A stretch of DNA of 64,000 nt from Xanthostigma xanthostigma (Eukaryota > Arthropoda > Insecta > Raphidioptera > Raphidiidae): assembly GCA_963575645.1 (NCBI GenBank), contig OY754472.1:32179401-32243400 (forward strand), read 5' to 3'. How positions within the stretch are numbered: position 1 is the stretch's first letter; every line of letters begins with the position of its first letter. Positions 23,271 through 35,049 of this stretch are shown in pieces. The translations under genes were made by a program, and so were the position numbers. The notes beneath the pieces were generated by a model. That model was not told where the DNA came from. It saw only the letters and a program-made list of their open reading frames with translations, and made no database searches.

Positions 23271-23516
23271 AAGACAATTTATTTAATGACAACTGCAAGG
23301 TGTATAATTTTATGCAACTTGTAATTTACAAACTGCATTATTCCGTTTGCCATTTACTCTGTTAACATGATTTGTTGTCATTTCCAAATTCCGCAGTAGA
23401 ACTGCAAAATCACGATCATTAAAACTGTCGTTAAGTTTCCTGGAACCAGCCATCCATTTCAATCTGTGACCAGAAGGCAAAACCGTTTAAGTCAAACTTG
23501 TACACGTAAAATTATA

Positions 23517-23788
23517 TTAAATAAAATTATCGACCAATTTTTCAGACAATATATTAACAAAATATAATTAATACATTAACGTTTCGATCCCGATTTGGAT
23601 CTTCTTCAGAATGGATCTAAAAATATAAAAAATAATTAATACTTATTTAGTTTCTATTTATTTTTAACGAAATTCGTGAGATTTTTTTAATATTGAAATA
23701 TTTTGTTAATATATTGTCTGAAAAAAATTGGTCGATAATTTTATTTATTGAAGAGTTCTAATCAGACGTTAGTCAAAGATTTGAATAT
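23517..23788 (+). mobile_element. Penelope-like short element, family B, copy 1
   Basis: CGTAAAATTATA is duplicated exactly at 23505-23516 and 23789-23800. Inverted outer arms (ATCGACCAATTTTTCAGACA and its partner) enclose the core on the minus strand (AACGTTTCGATCCCGATTTG then GATCTTCTTCAG, 23579 on). A one-sided right tail includes AGAGTTCTAATCAGACGTTA. The right arm has lost its own core copy. The 12-bp target duplication argues for target-primed reverse transcription. Confidence 0.7.
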
Positions 23789-23808
23789 CGTAAAATTATA
23801 AGGTGATT

Positions 23809-24360
23809 TACACAGGCTGATTCCAAAATTGACGTTATCCTTTCAACAGCGAATAGGGCTTCAACAAATAAGATTTTTTTTTCCTTTGACGCTTTTTCGA
23901 AATATCAACATCAACGGAGATACAGGGTGTCAAAGTTTAATTTAAAAAATTAAAATTTATTAATAACTGCCAAACCACTTGAGATAGTTAAGAAAAATTT
24001 TGTAGGTGTCAATAGCTACGTGGGAGGGAAATTCTTCAATAAATAAGATATTTTTGGGTTGATCAGTGGCGCGCGTAGAAAAAAGTTGTTTAATGTTTTT
24101 AAGAAAAAAAATGGTACGTCACTAATTTTTCTAAAAATAAAAATTGTTATTGAATTCCTTGTTCAATTCTAAAAGGAAAACCCCTTAAATTATTTTTTGG
24201 TACGGCGCACCGTTTTCGAGTAAAAAAATAAAAACTTTGACACCCTGTATCTCCGTTGATGTTGATATTTTGAAAAAGCGCCAAAGGAAGAAACATCTTA
24301 TTTATTGAAGCCCTATTCACTAGTGAAAGGATAACGTCAACTTTGGAATCACCCTGTATA
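23809..24360. mobile_element. TA-flanked MITE with long inverted repeats
   Basis: Ends TACACAGGCTGATTCC and GGAATCACCCTGTATA are inverted. The repeat extends inward through TTGACGTTATCCTTTC, GCCCTATTC and CATCAACGGAGATACAGGGT. TA at both ends suits Tc1/mariner-type MITEs, but no transposase is present and the class is inferred from ends only. Confidence 0.65.
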
Positions 24361-24434
24361 ATGGCACTTAAAAAAAAATATTTGTTTTGGCATGAAAACT
24401 ATGAAGTTAATAATCAACATTTTAATGCTGACTT

Positions 24435-24835
24435 CCAGAAAGGATTGTCAAAAAATTTGATTTGATAATGACCTTAGATTGTGATCATATGATTACAGTT
24501 TCCATATATCAGGAGCAGTCTAATCTCGTATTCCATTTAGATTCTAGAACATTATATTGTACATACAAAAACAAATTATTGTTCTATATAGAAAAAGATC
24601 GCTTTTCAAGCTAACTTTGATCAAAATGCGTAGAAAACCGTTGTTTCGAAGTGGAAATTGTATACAAAAAACGATGCTATACATGTACGCACAGTTTAAG
24701 GAAAATATCGTTTCAATCAATTGTTTGTCGAGCAGAATAGACTGAAACCTCTGCAATGCTTTTTATATGAAAAAATATGTATGTATGTTCACAATCTAAG
24801 ATCATTGTTAAACCAAATTTTCTGACACTGCTTTT
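24435..24835. mobile_element. Imperfect TIR element
   Basis: AGAAAGGATTGTCAAAAAAT...CCTTAGATTGTGATCAT on the left is inverted on the right as TGTTCACAATCTAAGATCAT...CAAATTTTCTGACACTGC. Arms are about 55 bp. The interior around 24557-24745 is open on both strands but shows no domain. Confidence 0.5.
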
Positions 24836-25053
24836 TGCAACTGGGCATAAAATGATAATAAACTTTAAAATGGATAGGTATCACTTTAAAATGATTTGAC
24901 GTACTAATACTTGATTTCAACGTCAACAATTTTAACGATGGAATCATCTAGTCCCTTAAATGATCTAAATTCTAAAGGAACCATTTAATTGATTTACCAT
25001 ATTATAACATATGTATTAACGATAAAATCATAAACAAAAATACAGTTGATTTA

Positions 25054-25782
25054 GGGCTACTGCACACAGGGCTAGAAACGCTGCTAGATTCCTTGCTAGG
25101 TTTGTCTACTACTTAGTTTTTAGCGCTGGTTTTCTTGATTGCTGTTACGTGCTCGCTTCACACGGGACATCTTTTCAAGCTAGTTTTATGAATAAATCTG
25201 GTGGGCGCGCAGTGGCAGTTCAAATATAAACACAGAGCAAAACGTGTCTCTTGTCTGACTCTGAGCAGAATCACGCCACATTAGTTTGTGGGTGTTTGTT
25301 CAAGTAGCTTACGTGACAGGATACTGCTTCCTGATTGGTTCTTGCTCATACCTAGCAGCGTACCTAGCAAGGAAAATAGCTCCTGTTCTAATTTTAAGAC
25401 CTATCTTGCGAGCTAGCAGACAAGCCCCTTATTTCCAGCTTCGTACCCAGCCTACTGGCCAGCAGAGCTCCTAGCAGTGTTTGTAGCCTCGTGTGCAGCG
25501 GCATTTACATGGTAAACAGTGTGTCTGTTGTCTGACTCTGAGCAGAATGACGCCGCGTTGGTTTGTGGGTGTTTGCTCAAGCCGCCCACGTGACAAAGAT
25601 ACTGCTTCCTGATTGGTTCTTGCGCATACCTAGCAGCGTGCCTAGCAAGGAAAATAGCTCCTGTTCTAATTTTAAGACCTATCTTGCAAGCTAGCAGACA
25701 AGCCCCTTATTTCCAGCTTCGTACCCAGCCTACTGGCCAGCAGAACTCCTAGCAGTGTTTGTAGTCTCGTGTGCAGCGGCCT
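25054..25782. mobile_element. PIF/Harbinger-type MITE with internal 277-bp tandem duplication
   Basis: TTA at 25051-25053 and 25783-25785 flanks ends related to the MITE at 3069 (GGGCTACTGCACACAGGGCT; GTCTCGTGTGCAGCGGCCT). Two units, with TCTGACTCTGAGCAGAAT at 25254 and 25531, are about 95 percent alike by eye. The first unit ends with TTACATGGTAAACA, which is also the flank after the right end. CTAGCA words are frequent. The 62-residue frame here is not a gene. Confidence 0.7.
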
Positions 25783-25799
25783 TTACATGGTAAACAATT

Positions 25800-26815
25800 A
25801 ATTGAAGAAAAGAATTTGTCATACGTGGTTTTGTTTTTTGACCAACAGCACTAAAGCACTAAAGAAGCAATAAGACCATGGTTTATCATCCTCCGGTTGT
25901 TCATTATGGTAATAACTATACATGTCATTAGTTTTCCTGTAGTTTCTTACAGTTGGTCATTTATTTAATAGTTTTTAGTGTTTTTACAGGAAACAATAAA
26001 GCATACCGAGTCTATCAGTCATTTCCAGCTTGCTACACGCCTCTGGCGTTTAGAGCACGTGCTATGCTCACCAACTGCAACCCCACAACTAATCCAGAAG
26101 TGTGTAGGTTTTCTGATTGATTTTACGTTGATTATATACAGAATGATTCATATCAAACTGTCAAGATAACTTTGATAGGCAGTTTGAGGGCAAGAAAAAT
26201 TTCTTGCTGTACTCAGACGTACCGGAACCGATTGCCCGATTTGCTATCTCCGTTCCACTTATTGTCATAAATAACTAACAGCTCGATTCTGAAGATAACA
26301 TTTATTTGTTTTTAATTTACGGTACTAATGTTTAATAGATCATTAATTTACTATCGCTTCATAGATATTTTATATTTTGTACCCCTTTATAAAATAACTG
26401 CTTTGCGTATGTAGCGGTCGTAAAATAACACATTTTAAACACTAGTGGTGTAAAATTGCGTGAAGTGAAATAAGTCGTACTATTATTTCCATAGTAAATC
26501 GTAGTCCAACCGTACGAGAATGCAACGGTATCTACAATATGAAGTAAATTTACTCAGAATTGCACTGTCAAAAATTAAGTAAAACCCAGCTATTTTTAAG
26601 GACTACGTGCAAAAAATACAATATATTATGATGACATTATGACTTGTGTAGCTGTTAAAACTCGCTGGTGCTCATTTTATCATGATGTCACATATTTAAC
26701 GCTCTATAGAACGTGCGTAATGATAAAACGACTGTGACTGTTAAAATTTGCTGGCCCTTGTTTTTAACATAGTATTGTCAAATTCGCGACATAGTTATCA
26801 CTTACTAGATACATA
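25800..26815. other. Unassigned DNA with two related short blocks
   Basis: GTTAAAACTCGCTGGTGCTC (26656 on) and GTTAAAATTTGCTGGCCCTT (26739 on) are tandem variants. A similar block occurs at 50440-50475. Otherwise nothing recognised. Confidence 0.4.
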
Positions 26816-26821
26816 AACTAC

Positions 26822-27320
26822 TATACAGGATGATTTTTAAGTTTTTTAACAGCGTGTAGAAATGAAATAGACGAACAAATATTTTAAGTAATTTTTTTAT
26901 CAAAACTCAAAAATAAGAGAGAAACAGCCGTTCAAAGTTTAATTGAATTTTTTAAACTTTATTTAATTAATTCAAAAGCTCGATTACCACACGCAAAGAA
27001 ATGATAGCACGAGTCGGAAATGCATCCCAAATAATTCGCGGAAGGCCCTTATCGCTACTACAAGCATGTACAGAAAGCGTGGCTACGACGCATGCATCTT
27101 TGTGTCCAACAAAACTGGGACAACTTCGAACAATTTCTGTGGATACTTGATAATGACATAACATATTTCCATAGTGACATAACATAACGCTAGGACCGAC
27201 CTCAAAATTAATAAATAAATAAAACTTTGAAAGCCCGTTTCTCTTTCATTTTTGAGTTTTAATAAAAAAGTGACTTGAAAATGTTGGTCGTCTATTTGAT
27301 TAAAAAATTGGTTGTCTGTA
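26822..27320. mobile_element. Long-TIR element with unique core
   Basis: The left arm CTATACAGGATGATTTTTAA ... GAAACAGCCGTTCAAAGTTT is inverted in AAACTTTGAAAGCCCGTTTC ... TTGGTTGTCTGTA. The core 26965-27190 is richer in GC and open on the minus strand for 72 codons. The core might be a captured or transposase-derived fragment; I recognise no domain. Confidence 0.55.
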
Positions 27321-28333
27321 AAGTCGGTTTACGGACGATAGTTTTACGTGATAACGTATTCCGTAATACATAACCTAAACCTCCCAAAATTTGGTTTCAA
27401 TCCGCTTATCCTTGGTGTCGGAATGATAAGAAATGTCAAAAGTGACGTTTGCAACTGTCAAAGTATTATGTTCTAATAATAATTAGTTATTCCAATACTT
27501 AACTTAGAAGGCGTTGCATTTCACAAAATACTAATGTCAAAAAATTGAATTAAACATTAGAAATGCAGCCGTTTTCATGTTAAGACAAGACATACGTTAT
27601 ATTCTAATTTCCATGTACGGCAAACAAAGACGACCGACCGCGTCGCGCCATGCATTAGACAACATTGCATTTATACAGCTATTTTTCTATATAAATTTGT
27701 ATAAAAAAACTGTTTAGGCAAATTCTGTTATACGAAATCTATGTAAAATGTTCTCCTCTTTCGTTTAAGACTGGTTTCAAACCGATCTAATTTAAATTGA
27801 GCGAGAAATTAGCAAAAAGCACGCACAGGGTCAGGCGGAACGTTACGCGTTACGAACGTTACGACCGTTACACTTTTTCGTGCATGCAGCCGGTGTTTTA
27901 TCAATTTATAAGATTGGTGATTCATCAATTTATAAGACGTTATCACGTCAAAAAAAAAGAATCAACTTAAAAATCGCCTGTAGGGACATACAATATCTGT
28001 ATCAATTTATATATTAAGTATACCATGAATTGATATATAGATGTATTTAGGGTTTTACGATCGCCGTTTCACGTCGGGTGTTTGATTTGTTGAACATTAA
28101 CGGAACACTCGGTTTGCTTTGACCGGCGCCACAAACGAAACACGCAGCTCCATTGTGATTTGTGGTGTTTATAGAATCATAATCAAAGACCGGATAATGA
28201 TGTGTCGCTAACCCCTTATACTTATGTTGAGCGAAAGTTTGGTTGAGGAACAATTTAAAAGTAATGTGATCATGTATTTAGGACCGAGAGCTACTGAACT
28301 TTTTGAAAGATGATCTAGGCATGGAAGTGACAT
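27320..28333. other. Unassigned DNA
   Basis: CCCAAAATTTGGTTTCAATC (27385 on) resembles a block in the long-IR element at 33165. A 68-residue minus-strand frame at 28047-28253 lies in GC-richer sequence; no domain recognised. Confidence 0.35.
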
Positions 28334-28784
28334 CAGTGTTGCCAGAACTTTTTTGTTTTGCGTACTAGATCAGCCATCAGGGTTGAAAAAAGTACTAGAA
28401 TTTTTTTAAGATTTGCCAACCACAAATGACCTTTTTTTTAACAACCTGGCTTAAATAATTTTGTTGTGTGCGCAATCGGAGAGAAAAAAAAAAAAAACGA
28501 ATGACCTTTTTCAACAACCTGATTTCACAAATTTTATCGTATCGTATACGGACACAATGTAGGAGAGAGCGAAAAAAAAGATCCTTTCATTTCCACAACA
28601 AAAAAGTATTTTTTTGGTAATTTCCCTTTTTTCGTTTGTTGTGGTGGGTGTGTGGACATTGGGTATTAAAAAGTACTAGATTTATTAAAAAGTACTAGAT
28701 TTTTGCTTCAACGTACTAGCGTACAGAAAATGACAAAAAAGTACTAGATCTAGTACAATAATTTGTACTAGACTGGCAACACTG
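28334..28784. mobile_element. hAT MITE with exact 8-bp TSD
   Basis: AGTGACAT is duplicated at 28326-28333 and 28785-28792. Ends are CAGTGTTGCCAG and CTGGCAACACTG, an exact 12-bp inverted repeat with the CAGNG start. AAAGTACTAGA words are repeated at both subterminal regions, and a perfect 16-bp palindrome GTACTAGATCTAGTAC sits at 28741. Non-coding. Confidence 0.9.
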
Positions 28785-28802
28785 AGTGACATACTTTATA
28801 AT

Positions 28803-29159
28803 CTTCAGCAAGTAGTGTTGATCCAATAGAATGTTACGATGAAGGAAGGTTTTGGTTGAGGATCATAAATAAGTCCACAGAAAGTTCATAAATTTGGTTA
28901 TATATTTTCAGATAAATATTTAAATAAATTTTTTTACTGTGTGACATTTTATATCAAAATTGAATAATATTTTTAATATTTGTATAATAAGATGTTTAAA
29001 CTCATAATAATAATGATCATGTACGTTGTTAGAACAATTTACCATCTTTTGACCAGCTTGAGGCTTGAAGATGAAAATAAATTTTTCGAAACGTTGGCCA
29101 CTAGCGTAACATTGGTAAAGCTTATTTATGATCCTCAACCAAAACCTTCCTTCATCGCG
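28803..29159 (-). mobile_element. Penelope-like short element, family A, copy 2
   Basis: ATACTTTATAAT is duplicated exactly at 28791-28802 and 29160-29171. The tail (CTTCAGCAAGTAGTGTTGAT) is on the left, followed by a short arm GATGAAGGAAGGTTTTGG, an AT-rich unique interior, then the full arm with TTGAAGATGAAAATAAATTT and TTCGAAACGTTGGCC. Here the core has TTGAAGA instead of CTGAAGA. Both strands show incidental frames of 66-72 codons. Confidence 0.7.
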
Positions 29160-29171
29160 ATACTTTATAAT

Positions 29172-30100
29172 GTAGTTTAATCAGTGCAAACAACTAAAAT
29201 GACATTTTGCGTCACCAAGTCCAGTCGTTTTTGGGGGTAATGAACTCCCAATTATGCACTAGTAGGGTTAAAAACGTCAATTAATTTTGCAAATAATAGT
29301 ACCTGCTGTGAAACCGTACCATTTATTTAACGTAATGATTTTCGATTTCAATTTAAGTTAAAAAAAAATAATATTAATTTGTAGTATTTCAACACAATCA
29401 TATAATACAAAATACCTTGTGCCTACCACATTATGTACCAAATGTTACATTTTCACAAAATTCTTACTCAATACTTAATATTAGAAAAAAAACAACACTA
29501 ACATAACTTTACTCATTTCATCATTACCTGTCCAAAATGATACAATATCGATTTTTCATTTTAAATGTATTTCTGGTACATGATTTCTATTCTCTTTTCT
29601 AATAATTTCACAAGTTTTTTATTACGATAATCTTATAAATAATTAATATAATATGTAGAACAAATTGAATTTTACACGACAAGTTTTTGTTCAGCAAATT
29701 GTATGATGTCAATAATTAATTTGATATTGCATGGACAGGTGCGGTCATGGTTGACTGCTAGCTTTGACATTTCAATAAACATTCTGTATATACAACGTTG
29801 TCATCCCAACTTTACTTTGTTGTATTAGATTAATTACTTTTAGCCAGCTTTTATCAAACTTGCTAAAAGCTCCACCAGCTAAGATCTTTTTGTTTAATAT
29901 ACGCGGCCCCTACATCATCCAGGCTAAACCGGCAATGTCAGTAGGTATTTGAAAATGATGCAGGTCAAGCAGAGCATCTGTGAAAATAATTTCGTCAGGG
30001 GATACGTTAGACGTTAAACAACATACTAGTAACGAGAGAAGGATGTTATTAAATTATGAATCAAATCCACGTTTATGATGTTTTAATTATTTACTTGTAT
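29172..30100. other. Unassigned AT-rich DNA
   Basis: Nothing recognised apart from low-complexity stretches. Confidence 0.4.
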
Positions 30101-30101
30101 A

Positions 30102-33100
30102 CCATTCCAATCCACCAGTGGGGAATGATACTAGTTTAGGTCAAAAATAACTTTTCAAATTTTTACAATATCTTTTTGTTTTGATGGTCGGCAAAAATTT
30201 TATTGATACATACTCTCCCCAAACTTTGTATATGGCTTCATTAGGCTTAGTCTGACACCTATTTCCTCTATGACTTTTCTTGATTTTGGGTCGTTTTCCC
30301 TCTAAATTTTCCGAAAGATGTCGTTTTGACGACATGTAAAAAATGTATAGATACTGTTTGTTTTTTTAATTGGATAGCTTAGAAACTTCATCCAAAACGC
30401 TAAAATAACATGAACCATTTAAAATGTCTGACATCTCGAATATGTCGAACATATTCGAGATGTCAGACATTTTAAATCAAGAAAAGTCATAGAGGAAATA
30501 GGTGTCAGTCTAGGCCTAATGAAGCCATATACAAAGTTTTGGGAGAGTATGTTAAGTAAAATTTTTGCCGACGGGCACTCTAACTGTGAGGTCTCCCGAA
30601 TCCAAAAAACATATTTTTGGAATAACTCTAAGCGTCTGTTAGTCTGTGAACACGATACAGGTCAAACGAATGAACTGAATGGAACCAAATTTTGGGAGGA
30701 TGTTTGGTATGCAAATATGAAGAGCCCTATTGTTTTTGGGGAAAATTGGCGCTTGCGCATAAGAGATGTGTGCTATAACGGTGTTTTTTATGTAAAGGTA
30801 TACTTTTCATAACGCTCTATTATTCTATTTATTTTTTCTAAAAAGTTTTGTTTTTTTTCCTAAACTTTATTGTTTCGGAAATAGGTACCTATTTTGAAAA
30901 TGAAAAAAGCAGCTGTTCTTTTGTTTTGTAGATCTGTCAGAAATAAACTAATTAAGCATGCTTTGATTAATTTTTACATGACTTGGAACATATTATGTAG
31001 GTAACGAAGAGCAAATTATCATATTGAATACTAGCCATTACCCGCGTCACCTCACGCGATATCAAAAATTTTGTTTTCTTTATTATACTATATCAAATGT
31101 CAATACTTTTGGTCCCGTCGCCCAACTGGCTGAAATTTTTTCAAACATTGTTGATAAACTACAATATACACTATAACACTAGTCACCACTGCCACAAGCC
31201 GTGTGTCGTTTATGTGTATTGTACGATATACGTACCGCCGACTCAAGTCCGTCGAAGATGTTGACTGAATGAAATAGATTCAGTGAAAACTTCTAGCATA
31301 AATGACAGTGATAGATGCTTATTTGTACTAATGTGCTGACGGTATTTGCAGCTCAAAGCCAATCTAAATAACGCGCTATGACTCTGATGATAATGTTTCA
31401 TGTGCTACTTCGAAACGCAAGAAAATCTGCCACATAGAACACACAAGAGTTTTGGTGTTTTGCCAGTTGCGTTGATTACATTATTTCCTAACCTTAAATA
31501 TTGGTTAAATATGGAAAATAATATTCACTCTAAATATTTTGGTTGTTCTGCACCTCTGAGTTCAGCAATATTTCTGACACGACTTTAAATACACACAAAA
31601 TTTGATCCAAAAAAAAAGCCGGGTTCGCGTCTAGTAGTTCCAGCTGACACGATTTGATTACTTCTGATTTTATATTGCAAGATAGCGTAATTGCAAGACC
31701 ACTTGCCAAGAATGATTTACCATTTCAATAAGATAATAACAACGTAAATTCCGAAGGTTTCGCTCTGTACACTTGCGCTCTTAATTGAATTTATTATTTT
31801 TATCATCATCTACAAGATATTTCGCACGATCATAATAATGGTACTCGATTGAATATTATATAGTTACTAAATAATGGCAGATACTGTAAACAATGAACCC
31901 TTAACAAAGATTTATTGCTAACAATATGCACATTGTTAAAGTATCTGTTTTTTATCGTGTTACATAATTCTGTACATTCATTGTTACTTCGCTGTATAGT
32001 GGGCTGCACTAGCTATTAAACAATGGGCAATAAATGTTTTGCCACAATATATGCAGCATTAGGGTGTACATACACTGCACTAATGTTGCACTAATAGTGT
32101 AATATAAACATACAGATGCGTGAAAAGTCATTATTTTAATGTCCTGTACTGTAAATGTGGAATACCTACCACTCTTCGCTTCGTAAAACTTTTAGCAATA
32201 GGGAAAGAGAGGGAGATTGTAGACTATAGACGCTAAACAGCTGAGGTCATCAGCGTCTTGCTTTCGGGATGTATTTGTTAAAACGAGACGCATACTGAAT
32301 TGACGCGGTTTTTAGAAAACACAAAAATAAAAGACCCTTGCATTCTATCGGATTCTATAAATGACACGATACAGTGTGCGGATGTCAGAAGGAACAGATT
32401 TCAAAGCTTAGAAGAAACGGGATATTAAGGCAAAAGAATAATTTGTGACTCTTTAATTGTCAACTTTTAGACACAAATTATGTAAAAAATTAGCAAACGA
32501 AATCCTGAAATAAATCACCTAAAGCAATGTTAAGAAAATGAATATAGTCGAGGTCAAGGAGTCGGAAGGGGTAGCTATTTTTGCCAGAGCGCCAATCTAG
32601 AGACGTCTTCCCCGTTTTTAAGGTAGCTGAACACGATATTGAGGGTTCCACCATTTTTTTTTCATCGACAACCCCTTCAAATTAGCACCCCTGATTTCTG
32701 CCTGCCTCCTTGAAAAAAATTCCAGCCAATTGAGCGACGGGACCATTCCAACTTCAAAAATGTAGACATTTGATTATAATAAAGAAAATAAAATTTCTTA
32801 TATCGCGTGAGGAGACGCGGGAAATGGCTAGTATTAACTATTATTTGCCATGGTTACCTACATAATATGTTCCACGTCATGTAAAAATTAATCAAAGCAT
32901 GCCTAACTAGTTTATTTCTGACAGATCCATAAAACAAAAGAGCGGCTGATTTTTTTTTTATTTTCAAAATATTGCCGAAATTATAAAGTTTAGAAAAAAA
33001 ATGTTTTAACAAAACATTCTTGAAAAAATAAATGGAATAATAAGCCGCTATGAAAAGTATACCATTATTATATAAAAAACGCCGTTTTAGCATATATCTC

Positions 33101-33355
33101 TTCTGCGCATGCGCCGATTTTTCCCAAAAACAATAGGGCTCTTCATATTTGCATACCAAACATCCTCCCAAAATTTGGTGTCAATCCGATCATCCGTTTG
33201 ACCTGTATCGTGTTCACAGACAAACAGACTAACAGACGCAATTTTTTTTTCCAAAAATATGTTTTTTGGATTCAGGGGACCTCAAAACGGAAAGATGTAA
33301 AATTTTTGAAAAGTGATTTTTGACCTAAACTAGTACCATTCCCCACTTGTGGGTA
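30102..33355. mobile_element. Element with very long imperfect inverted repeats (about 3.25 kb)
   Basis: Outer ends carry GTGGGGAATGATACTAGTTT on the left and, inverted, AAACTAGTACCATTCCCCAC on the right. Each end also has a local palindrome (ATTCC..CCAC..GTGG..GGAAT). Arms continue inward for about 1 kb: CATATTTTTGGA, CACGATACAGGTCAAACG, AAATATGAAGAGCCCTATTG, AACTAATTAAGCATGC and CGCGTCACCTCACGCGATAT all have inverted partners between 32690 and 33290. The left arm holds an extra hairpin (30140-30600). The core at 31160-32690 has no recognisable protein. Class undetermined. Confidence 0.65.
30417..30477. repeat. Perfect 29-bp inverted repeat with 3-nt loop
   Basis: Positions 30417-30445 are the exact reverse complement of 30449-30477; the loop is CGA. 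It is the axis of a larger imperfect hairpin, with CATAGAGGAAATAGGTGTCA on the right and its partner TGACACCTATTTCCTCTATG on the left. Confidence 0.95.
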
Positions 33356-33599
33356 GGAATAGTAAAAAAGTATAAAAAGTTTTGGAAACAATAATTTTGT
33401 AGGAAAATTAATTCCCTACAAAAAATCTTTGTTTTTTAAATGGATACTTTAAGAATTACAGGCCTTGAAAGGTGATCATTTATGGAAATTTTACGTAAAA
33501 TGTCCAACCGTCTAAGTATAGGATAAAGGTGTATTATTATGTCTGACATTAATCCAGTCCACAATCTTTATAGTCTAAGGACAAAACGAAACAATAATG

Positions 33600-33712
33600 T
33601 GAGCACTATATAACGCTGACTGAACCTTCACATTCCATTTATCACCAGCTTTGATTCGAACCACGGCGGCCGCACAGCTGTAGGCGTTCAGCTACACCCC
33701 GACTACACTCCG
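33600..33712 (-). mobile_element. tRNA-headed SINE S2 (head and start of body)
   Basis: On the minus strand GTCGGGGTGTAGCTGAACGC holds an A-box-like TGTAGCTGAACG. After CTACAGCTGTGCGGCCGCC follows a strong B-box GTGGTTCGAATC. The body continues AAAGCTGGTGATAAATGGAA. No second copy in this window. Spacing of boxes (about 35 bp) fits a tRNA-like promoter. Confidence 0.6.
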
Positions 33713-33929
33713 TCATGTCATAGATAAAACACTCTTTTAAGTCTCTCGACTGGACAACAATAATTACTACAAGAGGCGATGCCATTAAAACTCCGAGAGA
33801 ACAATTCTCGCATAAACAATCACCGCGCAAACATAGTGCACGGTGAGCACGTCTGTAAAAATCGCACCTGACACAATGGATGGGGCAGTGATAATAATAT
33901 TGATGCGCGTCCACAAGATTCTCTTGTTT

Positions 33930-34380
33930 GTGTTCTCTGCTCGGTCGTAGTTCGTTCTTCAGCTCGGTGATTTTGTAAGTCGTAGTGCTGGCGGTTAGGT
34001 TTAAAAATGATTATTGACCGAGCAGTGACTTTATTCAAATTACACAAAAATCACAGTGACAAATCATCGTGATTTTGTCACGTCGATCCCGACCGAGCAA
34101 ACACGTTACGTCGGCTACTCGGCTGGAGCGACCGTTCACATACTTTACTTTGGAACGTAGATACCTCTTATCAGATCACTCAGTTTAGATGGCTGGTCAC
34201 GCCGAATTCCCCTCAACCGAGCAAACACTCGGTCGGACGTTATATATCGGCGCTGGTCGGCTATACTCGGTTTGCGCGACCGCAGTGATTGCGGTGATAT
34301 GGAACAACTTACGTTATTTTGGAACGTAGTTACCTCAGTGATCATTTTAGACGGCTGGTCACAGTGATTTTTTCATCGTG
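33930..34380 (+). repeat. GC-richer diverged tandem block with CCGAGCAAACAC motifs
   Basis: GACCGAGCAAACACGTTACG and AACCGAGCAAACACTCGGTC begin two related units of about 120 and 170 bp; each ends TTTAGAYGGCTGGTCAC. GGAACGTAGATACCTC and GGAACGTAGTTACCTC also pair up. Frames across it on the minus strand are short. Confidence 0.65.
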
Positions 34381-35040
34381 AAGTTATTTATTCCCCAAAT
34401 TTAAAAAGAAGAAAGAACACTAGTCACTGTTACATTTACCTGTGAGCTTGCCACACCACTTTTGAAAATATGTACTGTCTACTGTCAGGGAAAACTACTA
34501 ATAGAATACGATCTACAATTCCGGAAACCCAGAAGACTTTGAACAACACTGGGCTTGATAACCTACACACCTGATGTGATTGTTTCAAAGTGGAAGAATA
34601 TTGAGATATGGCCTAAATCTAGATCATCTTAAGACTTATGTAGTTGCAAATCTCAAACAACCGATTTTTAGTGTTATCCTAACCAACAGAATTAATTACC
34701 ATTCAAAGGACATCGGCATTTGTTCTGTTACTTTCTTTGACGGCCATTTTGATTGACTTTTTCCATATAATTCTGAACAAATGTCGGGTGTCGACTATCA
34801 AAATATTAAGCATGTTGGAAAACTAGTTTCTTATTGAATTTTACACTTCCAGAAGAGTACAAGCGCGGAAATCCAGAAGATTTGGAGTTATGTCAGACTT
34901 TATACTCGACTTTCAATAGCTTTTATACTCATTACTCAACACTAAATGTACCAGAAAACTACCATTAAACAATCAAGGGATGAAGAAGATCGTTAAGCAT
35001 CCTAATTTAGTTTCCACAATCGGAGAGTTGAAGTGCAATC
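34381..35040. other. Unassigned DNA
   Basis: Nothing recognised. Confidence 0.4.
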
Positions 35041-35049
35041 GACACTCAC

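Noticed and set aside
30519..30812. 97-codon frame in the long-IR element
   Set aside because: It follows the inverted arm, and the mirror arm at 32854-33171 is open in unrelated frames; likely chance.
33600..33712. Genuine tRNA gene
   Set aside because: A- and B-boxes are present but acceptor and anticodon stems do not pair well; a SINE head fits better.
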